Part shown: one piece after another, positions 44,438-54,580 of the stretch
How positions within the stretch are numbered: the stretch's first letter is position 1
How the letters are laid out: every line of letters begins with the position of its first letter
NCBI GenBank assembly: GCA_001931875.2
Contig: MSJH02000794.1
Location: 176,853-240,852, forward strand
Direction of reading: 5' to 3'
DNA: 64,000 nucleotides
Source: Byssochlamys sp. IMV 00236
Taxonomy: Eukaryota > Ascomycota > Eurotiomycetes > Eurotiales > Thermoascaceae
Position numbers and translations under genes: made by a program
Notes under the pieces: generated by a model
What the model saw: the letters and a program-made list of their open reading frames with translations, nothing else
Databases searched by the model: none
Told to the model about the DNA's origin: nothing

Positions 44438-45517
44438 CTACAGCCTGGACGTGTCCAAACTCTTTCCCAATTGCTCAACATTGCTCGGCAAGGCCACCTG
44501 CGGAATCTTGATGGCCTTCCATTTCTCCCACTCGTCCAGAATACCGGGCAGTTGGGCCCGTTCCCACTCGAGCTGCTCCGTGATATCGTCAATGTGATTC
44601 CACTTGCCCTCTAAGGTCAGCCCGCTGAACTTGGAGTCCTGCTCCCACTCCGGCGTCACGGCACCGTCCTTTTCCGAGACCGTCAACTTCCCATGTGCGC
44701 CGCAGACCAGGCAGAGGATCTCATTCTTGCCCGTGCCGCGGAATCCAATTTTCAGCAGATGGCAGTAAGGGCAGCTCCCTTTCTCTTCCGGGCCCAGATA
44801 GTGGGCCTCGTCGACCGGTTTGCCCATCTGGCTTGCCACGCGCTGGCCCAGGAGCTCTGCCCGTGCCAGGGTGGATTCTGGTCGGAGGAGGACCGCCGCT
44901 GGATTGGCGTTACCGGGGATAACGACCTGGTCCACCACCGTGGCATGGATGGGATACATGAGCAGATGCATGGTCGGTAGCGCCATGGTCCATTGCTCCT
45001 GAAACTGTTGCGCCGAGCCTGCCACCCCAATGAACGCCGCCACGCGAGGCTTCAGCTGTAGGGGATCAATGTCCACATCCTGCACCGCCGGGTCCCCCTC
45101 TGCTTTCCTCCGCGCGGTGCGGAACGCCGTCGACACGTCTGCAAATGGGCCCAGGATGCTGTCACCGACTGCCTTCAGCGTCCCCGCGGGCTGACGACTG
45201 TAGATCGGGGTTGCGATGACGATGGCGTCCGCGGCCATGATCGCGCGGTACACTGCTTGGCGGTCATCGGGCTCTGGCTCTGGCTTAGACGGCGCCGGGG
45301 GCTTCTCCTGGTCGCCCTCTTCCTCGTCCGGCCGCCGGGGTATGATCTCAGGCTTACCCCTGAACGGCGGTGCGTTTCGCGGGACCACAACGGAGGGGAC
45401 ATGGATCCATGATGTTGTGATAGAGGGGTCCGACTTTACCGCTGCATTTAAGGCTGCCTTCAGGAGAATCTCCGAATTCCCCTGGAACGAGCCGTTGCAA
45501 AGTGCGAGAATGTGCAT
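44438..45517 (-). CDS. NADPH-dependent FMN reductase with zinc-ribbon insert, 359 aa
   Basis: Flavodoxin-fold reductase that transfers electrons from NAD(P)H to FMN or to a quinone or organic substrate. Single exon. The N-terminus MHILALCNGSFQGNSEILL matches the flavin phosphate-binding loop, and TPIYSRQPAGTLKAVGD the second flavin contact of this family. A Pro/Glu-rich insertion lies at about residues 55-85. The C-terminal third has two CxxC pairs (CPYCHLLKIG and CLVCGAHG), a zinc ribbon not found in simple FMN reductases; this points to a fused protein- or substrate-binding element. In the cluster it could supply reduced flavin or reduce a polyketide intermediate. Confidence 0.88.
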   Translation of the reverse strand: MHILALCNGSFQGNSEILLKAALNAAVKSDPSITTSWIHVPSVVVPRNAPPFRGKPEIIPRRPDEEEGDQEKPPAPSKPEPEPDDRQAVYRAIMAADAIVIATPIYSRQPAGTLKAVGDSILGPFADVSTAFRTARRKAEGDPAVQDVDIDPLQLKPRVAAFIGVAGSAQQFQEQWTMALPTMHLLMYPIHATVVDQVVIPGNANPAAVLLRPESTLARAELLGQRVASQMGKPVDEAHYLGPEEKGSCPYCHLLKIGFRGTGKNEILCLVCGAHGKLTVSEKDGAVTPEWEQDSKFSGLTLEGKWNHIDDITEQLEWERAQLPGILDEWEKWKAIKIPQVALPSNVEQLGKSLDTSRL

Positions 45518-46423
45518 AGCAACGAATCCGCAACGGGATTGGAGGAGAAGGAGGAGCGATCAAAGAGACGCCGAGACAACTCCGATGAGGGGATCTATAT
45601 GTTGATGGGAATCAACCTTGTGAGCCTGTTACAATAAGCGTGACCAACCAGGGATAAGAGCGGATACTTAGTGCGCGTACACCCCGCAGAGAGGTGAAAG
45701 AAAGGCGCTTATAATAAACAGCGGTCTTCAAGTTAATCGGCTCCACTAGGAACATTTCACTAAGCATATCAATACAGTTGACCACAGCGTAAGAGGTTAC
45801 GCTATATTCTACCAGTCAAAAAGTATGTACAGCACCAAATCCGCGGTCGGGATGCCCCGTACAAATGCGGGGGCAGCAACGGAAACGTATTAGTGATTTA
45901 TTACAGGTTCCGCTATCCCCGTCCTCCAATATCGGCTCCTCCACAGTAGAAGAGTGTGCAGTGAGAAGGACCTCAGAAGTATCCGTCGGAACTACGAGAT
46001 TCAGAGCTTTCTGACTTGTTTGTTTCTTGATTGTGGTTCACTTTCTACATTAAGTGCCACGCGCACTCATCAGATCTCGGACTGGGACTACATCGAATCT
46101 CTGAGGATAGGAAGTAATAGTTACCAAGGGTCAGTTATCAGCCAGTATTGCTCCTAAAGGAAGTGCCTACGTACCCTTTTTGGGTTGACAGTAAGGGACT
46201 TGGTATGTTTTAGTTCCTGTGGGATACTCTTAAGTTTTCGCGCCTAAGGACCCGTTGAGAGTTCGACCGAGAAGTTTCCAGAGACACTTTCCCTTACATT
46301 CCAAGGGCCCCCCAATATAAGAGCTTTGGAAAGAACACGAAGACCTCAGTTGTATCTCGGCCATTGTGCTATGTTGTGTTTTCACAGTGAATAGAATTCC
46401 TATTCAAATTCTGAACCGCGTTC
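45518..46423. other. Intergenic: promoter of the FMN reductase and 3' flank of the hydrolase
   Basis: Nine hundred bases without a supportable gene. Open frames here are short and lack motifs. Confidence 0.5.
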
Positions 46424-47440
46424 TCAAGCTCGTTCACAAAACTCTCCCACCTGAACCGCCCAAGCTTCTTCCTTCTCGATCCCCGTCCCGACTGCCAGCG
46501 GCGGACTGAGATGGTTGTGCCCCTCCACCATAATAGAAACAAGTGGCGGATCCTCCTGCGCACGCCATTGCCTGAGAAAATCCTCTCGTGGACCTAAGAT
46601 CTCATCTTCCGGATCCAAGGTCGCGTTGACCACCGCGAAAGTAACGCCGGGCAAGTCGAGGCCACCCTTTCGCTCCTGCGCCCGCCGCAGAAGTCCGTAG
46701 GGCGACCGTACGAGCAATTCCGGACCAAAATACCTTTGTAATGTCGATGCGCGACGAGGGTGCGCTTGTTGGAAGTGGAATGGCACCGAGAGCAAGATGA
46801 CTTTCTTAAGGATCACGGAAGCTGCAGCTGCACTGTTTGCCTCGGAGCTGCTGCTACAGCTGCTTGTAGGAGCAAAGAGTTTCGCTCTGGACTCGACGAA
46901 CACTTCGTCGAATAGATACGTCGTCAGGTGAATACCCCCGGCGGAGTTTCCCATGACGGAGAGGTGGATGGATTGACATCCCGGGTCCTGTCGTGGGAGC
47001 ACATCACGGACCCATCTGAGTGCGAGTTGGACATCCTCGCCGCCAGAGGGATACTGGGCCCCATCTGCGATGAGTCGATAGTCAGGGATGACGACGGTAA
47101 ATCCGAAGCGTTTCGCAAAGAAAGAGCCTACATTTGCATAGGTCGTGCTGTTGGCGAAATTGGGATCGGACTTGCTGCCTGAGACCAGCCCGCCTCCGTA
47201 AAGAAAGACGAGAACAGGTCGAGACTTCGTCGGGGTTGCAGTCTCATCTTCTCGAGCAAGAGGTGTGCTGGGGGGATAGTAGACGTCCAGTGTTTGGCGG
47301 CTGTGCAGGCCATAGCGATGTTCTTCGCGTCGGACCGACTTGATCTCACCCTCTCGTGCGCTCAGAAGGGGTGCGTAGATCTGGTGGGTGGGTTTTGCGA
47401 CGGACCCGATCTCTGTTCCCAGTTGGGACAGCGAATCCAT
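46424..47440 (-). CDS. Alpha/beta hydrolase (esterase/lipase type), 338 aa
   Basis: Serine hydrolase of the carboxylesterase/kynurenine-formamidase-like branch. Single exon. The oxyanion region is FLYGGGLVSGS, the nucleophile elbow is MGNSAGGIH, an acidic residue probably comes from NATLDPEDE, and the catalytic His from EGHNHLSPPLAVG. There is no signal peptide, so it is probably cytoplasmic. A Ser-rich loop lies at about residues 193-205. In an HR-PKS cluster without a thioesterase such an enzyme can hydrolyse the chain from the ACP or cleave an ester or lactone later. It is divergent from the bicupin with a shared, repeat-rich promoter. Confidence 0.9.
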   Translation of the reverse strand: MDSLSQLGTEIGSVAKPTHQIYAPLLSAREGEIKSVRREEHRYGLHSRQTLDVYYPPSTPLAREDETATPTKSRPVLVFLYGGGLVSGSKSDPNFANSTTYANVGSFFAKRFGFTVVIPDYRLIADGAQYPSGGEDVQLALRWVRDVLPRQDPGCQSIHLSVMGNSAGGIHLTTYLFDEVFVESRAKLFAPTSSCSSSSEANSAAAASVILKKVILLSVPFHFQQAHPRRASTLQRYFGPELLVRSPYGLLRRAQERKGGLDLPGVTFAVVNATLDPEDEILGPREDFLRQWRAQEDPPLVSIMVEGHNHLSPPLAVGTGIEKEEAWAVQVGEFCERA

Positions 47441-47893
47441 ATTTGGGAACTTGTAGAGGGATGGGACATCCTAAGTGCACACAATAATGATGATAATTGG
47501 GGGGTTTCACCCACTGCATATCATGCGGTAGTGACCATCGGACGCTGTCAACGGCATCCCGTGACATCTCTCTTTCCGGGAAGCAAGCGACGGCTTCCCG
47601 GCGACGGCTTCCCGGCTGCGGGGGGAGACTGCGGGGGGAGACTGCGGGGGAGACTGCCACTATCTACTCCGTAGTCTATCTACCCCTAATTTAGTCCGCC
47701 TCTCCACCTTTTCCCTAATTTTGGAACGGGATGTGAAACGATATAGGTTGAGTCTAGATCCCCACGGATTTCCGCGTCAAGAAGGGTGTCCTTCGACAGT
47801 GTCACCCCTCCTTCAGGCCATATCTGATGCAATATATTATGGTTTAACTGAATTATCGTCTTACTAACCAAGTAAACTACAGCTTCCGTCGCC
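47441..47893. promoter_or_regulatory. Divergent promoter of hydrolase and bicupin with stacked short repeats
   Basis: A hairpin CCGGGAAGC...GCTTCCCGG spans 47576-47601. It overlaps two copies of GCGACGGCTTCCCG (47587-47615) and is followed by three copies of TGCGGGGGGAGAC-like sequence (47617-47656, the last one base shorter). The stacking is confined to the gap between the two divergent genes. Confidence 0.6.
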
Positions 47894-49017
47894 ATGGCCA
47901 ATCCTTCGTCCAGCTCATCCGGTTTGGTGCCCGGCTCCCTGCCACCAGGTCAGCCGGGCATCGTGTACAAGCTGGGCCCTCGATCTGGCGACACGATCTA
48001 CATCCCATGCTCGCGGTCCGCCATGCGGCTGCTGGTGACGGGCAAAGAGACTCAAGGCGAATTCGCTGTCGTCGGCACGGGGGGTTCGGCGGGAGAGCCC
48101 ATCGGATACCACTTCCACCGCGAGGCTCACGATATCTTCCTGTGTCTGCAGGGCCGCATAAATGTCTGGGCTGTGGACCGTGCTCGGACGATGGAGCCCG
48201 GTGACTTTGCCAGCGTTCCTCCTGTGAGTTTGCTGTTTCTTCTAGCAAACACTACTAGATCCTCCGTCAGTATTTATCTATGTCTCGTGCTGACCGTTCT
48301 GCAAAGACCAACGTCCACCAATTCCAAATCTTGGACAACAATACGGAATTCGTCGGTCTCATCGTCCCTGGCGGATGGGAGGAATTCTTCCGGTTCATTG
48401 GCGATCCATACACGGGGCCCATGTGGCCGGAAGAAGACGACCGTAACCCTCTCGAGGTGCTAGTCCCGAGACTCATCGCTGCTCAGGAAAAGTACGATTA
48501 TGTGCCGGTGCGTGACCACCCCTTTGTGGCCCCCCACCCTTGGGATAAGGCAACGGACTCCTCGCTACCGGGAAAACACACTCCGTATTTCCTGAAAGCC
48601 GGATGGGGGCCCCGGTATCAGCTCGGCGGCGTGATCACCAGCCCTCTAATTACGACGGCGGAGTCGAACGGAATGTTTACGGTGGGCACGCTTGAAGGGT
48701 CTTCATATCATGACCAGCCGTCATTCCTTCAGAACATTCAATTTCCCCAGTCTCACCACTGTTTTCTGGCCGTTGATGGCTTCTTTGAGTTCTTTATTGA
48801 CGGCGGAGCATCGCCCACGTCACTAGGCCGCTTGGAAACGCTCTACATACCAAAAGGGTCCAAGTTTACAGTGAGGTTGGCCAGTCGATATGCGAAAGCG
48901 TACATCTTTTCCAATGGAGATGGGTTGATTGGGGCCTTGGTTCGTAAGGGAACGCCATATCACTTCAGCACCATCCCGGAAAAGGCGGCGGCTGTAGATA
49001 TAGTGTCATTGCTATGA
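47894..49017 (+). CDS. Quercetinase-like bicupin dioxygenase, 346 aa
   Basis: Metal-dependent double-cupin protein resembling quercetin 2,3-dioxygenase and pirin-like enzymes. Exons 47894-48223 and 48307-49017 (1041 bases, in frame; 83-base intron). Cupin 1 has GYHFHREAHDIFLCLQGRIN, with the two His of the metal site and the distal His in VHQFQILDNN. At the position of the usual Glu ligand there is Asp. Between the cupins is a block with GGWEEFFRFIGDPY. Cupin 2 (PQSHHCFLAVDGFFEFFIDG) has weaker ligands. A possible role is oxygenation or rearrangement of an enol or pyrone intermediate. No signal peptide, so intracellular. Divergent from the hydrolase and followed by the glyoxalase in the same direction. 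Confidence 0.9.
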
Positions 49018-49499
49018 TGTGAAATGTAGTATATTATGTGCTTAAGCAGTCATTGCCAGCTCAATGAAGCAAATATATAGTCCATGTGAGATCATTGATG
49101 TTATTGTTCAGTGTTCCAGTCTATATCCATGCAAGCCCTTTTAGTCCTTCAAACTTTTCCTGGCGCTCAGTTGTAAGCTGATGAGGGCAATCTTATGTCC
49201 AGGCGCGGGATCCCGCTTTTATATAATTGAGCAGAATGAGGTAGAAGAAATATGCACGGTATGCCGACCGCAACCCTATCCGAGATGCCCGTTATTATTC
49301 CGGCGCACATCCTTTACCTTTCAAGTAGCCCATTGGCCCGCTTTTCCAGCTTGACGAATGAAGGAATAACTACCTTCTTTTTATATATCACAAGAGCTGC
49401 GGCACCTTTTTCAACATAATACTTATCAGCCCAGCAATCCAACCAGCGTAACGTTTTATTATTATCATCACTATTATCACCTCTAGCAAAACGCCAATT
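49018..49499. promoter_or_regulatory. Promoter of the glyoxalase
   Basis: Between two co-oriented genes; no coding region seen. It is AT-rich close to the start codon. Confidence 0.5.
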
Positions 49500-50357
49500 A
49501 TGAGCTCTTGTACCACCAACCACAATAAGGCCCAAAAGGACAATGACTCATTCCGGCCGCCTCCCGCGGGAGTCCACGTCGTCGGTCCTCTGGACGATAT
49601 CCCATCCTCGCTTCTCCCCGTTCTCGACTCTGATCCCACAGCTAACTACAAGCTGAACCACAGCATGCTGCGCATCCGAAACCCCAAAGCGTCGCTCGAC
49701 TTTTACGTCCGCCTGATGGGGATGCGGCGCATCTTCACCCTCAATACGGGTCCCGAGACTGTGTTCTATCTGGGCTACCCGCAGACGGCCGCGCACAAGG
49801 CCGATCCGGCCCTGTTTGCCCGCGAAACTGTCCCGTCAGCTGTCATGTCGCATACGCTGGGTTTGCTGGAACTTTGTCATCAGCATGGGGTGGAAAATCA
49901 GGATCCAGGGTATCTCTTGGGTGGCAGTGATCCGCCGCATTTGGGATTTGGGCATCTCGGCTTTACGGTGCCGGATGTAGCGGCGGCCATAAAGCGATTG
50001 AGAGAGGAAGGGGTAGAGATCCTGAAAGATGTAGGCGAGGGACCAATTAAGCTTCTTCCAATCTCGACGTGGGAGAAGGAGAAAGGCGTGGGGACAGAGG
50101 AAGTGCATGCGAACTTCTTAAAGGTGCTGAGACAGATTGGTTTTATAAGGGATCCAGTAAGTATAGAGTCTCCTATTTTATCTTTTCCTTCTTTTCTCTT
50201 TCTTCCTTTTTGTGGCGGGGACGGGGGGGCAACAGAAGAAATCCCTCTACTAAATAGTGTGGGAGGACATATAATTATTATAGGATTGTGAGCTAACGTT
50301 GATATTGAAAAGAACGGTTATTTCATTGAACTAGTTCCTCAGAATCTGCAGACATAA
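49500..50357 (+). CDS. Glyoxalase I (lactoylglutathione lyase) family, 233 aa
   Basis: Converts a hemithioacetal of glutathione and an alpha-ketoaldehyde to a thioester. Exons 49500-50156 and 50313-50357. The long 156-base intron was placed because reading straight through gives no family ending, whereas splicing gives FIRDPNGYFIELVPQ. All four metal ligands are visible: His in NHSMLRI, Glu in LLELCHQHG, His in GFGHLGFT and the last Glu in GYFIEL. Length is close to fungal enzymes (the first 50 residues are an extra Pro/Ser-rich leader). Being inside a PKS cluster, it may detoxify a reactive dicarbonyl or isomerise an intermediate; it could also be a bystander gene. Confidence 0.92.
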
Positions 50358-50927
50358 TCTCTTCTAAGGACGCAAGAGTTCTAATATTTTCGACTGTGGG
50401 CTTTCCAAGAGATATATTAGACCAATATTCCTCGAAACACGCTCTATCAAGATGTTTATAAACTCTCGGTGCGCGCCCATTCTTCAGCTATATTTCGCTT
50501 AGCTTCGTTTAACGGTTAAAAAGAAGTAGAAACTGTTATTAGACCCTTTGTCTCAGATTAAGGTATAAATAAATATGCGGCTAAAGCTACTCATTAGAGT
50601 AGAGATAGAGTTATCCCTTATTACCTAGTAAAATAAGAGAACTTTTACCTCCCTGCTAAATATTAACATTAATCTTTCGCGTTACTTCTATATTATGAGG
50701 TGAACTGTATAAATAGTACAATCGAATCTTCAAATGATTGATATTTTCGATCTCTGTTTACAAAATCTTAGCAGCTATTAATACCAATAATATGGTCAGA
50801 GAATCCACAATCTGCCCTTCACTTATAGGATAATATACGTTCCCTTCCCTACCCTCCCTCTATTATAGCTGAGACTCAGGGAGTCCTAGGATACTACTTA
50901 CATATGTATGCTACCTCTACAGCCAGA
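50358..50927. other. Convergent AT-rich intergenic region
   Basis: Shared 3' flank of the glyoxalase and the exporter; no gene seen. Confidence 0.55.
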
Positions 50928-52896
50928 CTACTCCCCTACTTCACGATCAGAATCCCAGTGAAGCGTGTTTTTGATGAAACCCCAATGCCAAGTTGCACGT
51001 CGGATCCGGTCACCCCAGAAGAAGAAAGGGATCATGCCGAGAAAGATACCAGCAGAAATTCCAGCCAGGACGCCAAAGACGGTAACGTAGCCTGATTCTA
51101 GGATCCACGTCTTTGTGTAGAAGCTAAGGAGGAATCCAAATATAGCTGCGCGAAAAAGTTTAAGTGGTCAGTTACTAAATCATTCATCGAAGTAAATCGG
51201 AACGACAAAGAGGGTAGAAGCAGAAGGGAAGTACGATTTTGTCAGCGGGAAATACTCAAGGGATTTGCTTATATACACACATTTGAAGACTGATTGCGTG
51301 ACAATTACTTCACCTGCAATTGGACGGTATGAATCTAGGATATACAGCAGGGCGATATTATTGGCCTGAACTATGGTGAAGTTTACTATTTGAAAAAAAG
51401 GTTAATACCGTTAGTTGCGAGACCAGAAACATTTAAGAGAAGAAAAGGGAACGAGTCGTTAGAAGTTGAACGTACTCAGAGCAATGCCGATCACGGGCAC
51501 TATCCAGGGAAGCTGTTGACCAAAGCCAAAGCCGTAGAGGAGACAGGACAACGGGCTGCTTATCAGACTCAAAACCAGCGCAGGAAGCCGCATCTCTGGA
51601 GTTCGTACGCCCCCGTTTCTAACGGTGAATATGTTGGCTACCCAGTCGGTCAAGTAGCCGCCGCATAAAATCCCGACCAGGGCCCCGATAATGCCGGCAA
51701 TGAACGTCAAGCCGCTTTGCCAGGGTTGAAACCCATATACATTCGAAAACGAGGTCGAGAAATCCGCCGACAACACCACCATCAAGCCGATCGTGATGGA
51801 ATTGATGAGTGTTGCCCACAGGACAGCAGGTAGGGCAAGCGCCACGAGTGGACGATACACCAGAAGGAGCAGTGACTCGCTGGTGTACGTCGTCGAGAAG
51901 ACCTTGAGCTCCTGGACATAGGTCTTTTTCGGCGGAATCGCTGTCACACGTACTTCCTCGATGCTGTCTTCCTGGGCGACTCCGTCACTAGCCGGTTTCT
52001 CTGATTTCTCGCTCGCTTCGAGGAGAACGTTCTGTCGCTTGTAATGCGTTTCGGGAAAGGACAAGACCACAAGGAGGGTGACAACACCCACGAGGGCGGT
52101 AGACAGCCAGTAAATCGCTCGCCAGTCTTCATGGATCATGATCAATCCTCCCAGCACCACTTCCATGCCACTGCCGCAAGCCAGGCAACAGGTGTAGATG
52201 CTGCAATTTCGGTCAGTGAAATTCTATCGACTTTCTCGTCCCTGGTTGGATTTAGGAGACTCACACCATAATGGATCCGCGTTGATGCAGGAAAAAAACG
52301 TCCGTCAATGTCAAGGGGGCAACGATCTCCGGGGCTGCAGCGGCCGTCCCGAGCAACAGCCTCGCCACGAGCTGACTGGGAAACGACTGCGCAGCACCAC
52401 ACCAGATCGTGGTGGCCAGGAAGAGCGAGAAGGCAAAAAAGTAGACCGGTCGACGACCATACTTAATCGCCAACGGGATCCAGACCAAATTGCCCACCCC
52501 GATCATGAGCGAGCATGTTGTCTGGAGATAGGACGTTTTTAACAGGGAAGATGCGAGATTGGCATCCCCAAAGAAGTCCGTCGTAATTTCCTGCAGGGCG
52601 ACCGAAGGGGCAACGGAGATGAAGTTGACTGTAAAGATCCCCGCGCATACCAGCCCCAAAACATGGTACTTTTTGGGAGAACTCCTGGATTTAATGTTAG
52701 ATTCTTGAACCTTTTCCCACTTAGACGGTTTGACTAAAAGGGAGAGGGGGTTAACTTACCAATTCAGGGGGTCGTTAGGATCATTAGACGGTGTAGGGAC
52801 AAGAATTACTTTGTTGGTGCGATGGTGGCGGAGTTGAACAGTTCCCAGGGTCTGCTCCTTGGGCTGTTTATCGACGACTTTCTCGAGATCTGCCAT
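50928..52896 (-). CDS. MFS transporter (DHA1-like drug/metabolite exporter), 534 aa
   Basis: Proton-coupled exporter likely to pump the pathway product across the plasma membrane. Exons: 52896-52760, 52684-52265, 52200-51476, 51385-51281 and 51145-50928 (1605 bases, in frame). The N-terminus carries DPNDPLNWSSPKKY, the usual entry of this family, then helices with AIKYGRRPVYFF (MFS motif A region), GTAAAAPEIVAPLTLTDVFF and HQRGSIMVIYTCCLACGSG. A charged cytoplasmic loop with many Glu and Lys separates two six-helix halves, and the second half ends in NNIALLYILDSYRPIAGEV followed by the last helices. Family members often sit in secondary-metabolite clusters for self-protection. Confidence 0.93.
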
Positions 52897-53805
52897 GCCA
52901 AAGGAAAGGGGGAAGAAATTTACAAATAAACAGCTGATAAGTGAAGAGGCAAGTAAAGTAAAAAGGCCTAGGCGAAGGAAGTGGACGTAGACAACGCAGA
53001 TATACTATCGCCCTAGTGTTTTCTATAAGCTACCCCTGCCCATTAAGTAATTCTCACATCGTCTAATATGAATAGAGGTCTTTCTAAAAGTTCTTATTTA
53101 GATTTATAAGTTAAAATATAATAGTGATACTAATACTATAGATGCTAACTGTTTCATTTTAGAATTAAACTTAGTCTAACTTATTCTTTACTAAGTAATA
53201 TTTTTGTAGAAATATTTTCTTGTTTGTATTCTTTGAAGAATAAGATAAAAGCTTAGACGCTGTACTTGACAATATACAGTACGGTGTGCGCAACGGGCCT
53301 ATATCAACCGGGCCTGATTTGGCACCAAATCCGGGGTATGCTCGCCAAGACGCGAGTCGGCAGGATCTCCCAGCTGCAATGTACTAACCCCGCTTTTCTC
53401 CACACCCGACTTATGCAGCGTCATGGAGGGCTGTGGAACGCTGGCATTGGTACTGTAATCCCTGCCCGGGGGTTCGGCATATTGCTGCGCGCAAGACGCG
53501 GAACGGCATCCCGGGGATAGGGTGTCTCAGTCTTATGTGAATCCCGAAGCATGAAACGCACCGGGCTGTGCCGGTTGAACTGACGCCAGCATGCATGGCC
53601 ACTTGCAGTACCCGACCCGCAACAAAACAACCAACTAACTCAGTATGCAAATGCATTTCTTGGTGGTAGAATATATGGTTGGCTCCTTTCTAAGTTAACC
53701 CAACGCCGCTGATTATTTCATGTTTAGTAGATCCGCAGTCAAGACTATTTCTCCTGAGCACGTCACACAGCGCATCTGTTCTCGCTCTGTCTAGTTTTCG
53801 CCAGA
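52897..53805. other. Divergent intergenic region of exporter and second SDR
   Basis: It contains the promoters of both genes. The middle part is AT-rich. No supportable ORF. Confidence 0.5.
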
Positions 53806-54580
53806 ATGGCAACAGGAGGTACGTTGTTGGGCAAAGTGGCCATCGTAAGCGGTTCTGTGGGAGGTGGCATTGGCGAAGCCATCGCTGTCGAACTTTCATT
53901 AAGTACGCGGAGCGCACGTCGTGCTCAACTATCCTTCAGCCACATTCGAAACACAAGCGGCCCAGGCCCTCCAACGTCTGGCCACACCGGGAATCGCAGT
54001 CGAAGCAGATCTGTCGACAGTTCACGGACCGGCCAAGCTGGTCCAGGAGGCAGTCGCAAGATACGGCTTGGTGGATATCTTGGTTAACAACGCGTCTATC
54101 GCGGTCAACGCACCACTGGAGGAGCATACGCTGGATAATTGGGATCAGCTGGTCAATCTGAACGGCCGGGGCTACCTGCTTCTCACAAAAGCTGTTCTCA
54201 AGCACCTCGCACCGAAAGATGGCCGAATTGTCAACATCGCGAGCATCTCCGCCTTCCAGCCGCCCGTGTGGCAGACCCTCTATGCTGGCACGAAAGGTAT
54301 GCAGATTGCTTTTACCCGCGTCTGGGCGAAAGAACTGCCTCCAAAATACCACTGTACCGTCAACTCAGTATCACCTGGGCCGACGAAGACCAAGGCGTGG
54401 GATGGAGTCGGACCCGATGCATTGAAGAACCTGGAACCAACATTCCAACAGACCCCTGTTGACCAACGCATGGCACGTGTAGAAGAAGTCTCGTACGCAG
54501 TTGCTATGCTTTGCGAGCCACGCGCCGGATGGATTAACGGCACCAACGTTACAGTATCAGGTGGATTGTGTATTGATTAA
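53806..54580 (+). pseudogene. Short-chain dehydrogenase with an N-terminal frameshift
   Basis: NAD(P)-dependent SDR related to the one at 39.3 kb. From ATG at 53806 the frame reads KVAIVSGSVGGGIGEAIAVE, the cofactor motif, then goes out of frame at about 53898-53905. One base later the normal sequence resumes as RGAHVVLNYPSATFE and continues through NNASIAVNAP, the catalytic YAGTK, VNSVSPGPTKTKAW and the ending VSGGLCID. The region needs one base fewer to give a 257-residue enzyme. No intron fits. So this is either a recently inactivated gene or a sequence error; if inactive, one reductive step may be lost or handled by the other SDR. It is the last gene before the AT-rich block. Confidence 0.8.

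Noticed and set aside
50157..50291. Unspliced C-terminus of the glyoxalase
   Set aside because: It lacks the last metal-binding Glu; the spliced form supplies NGYFIEL with all ligands.
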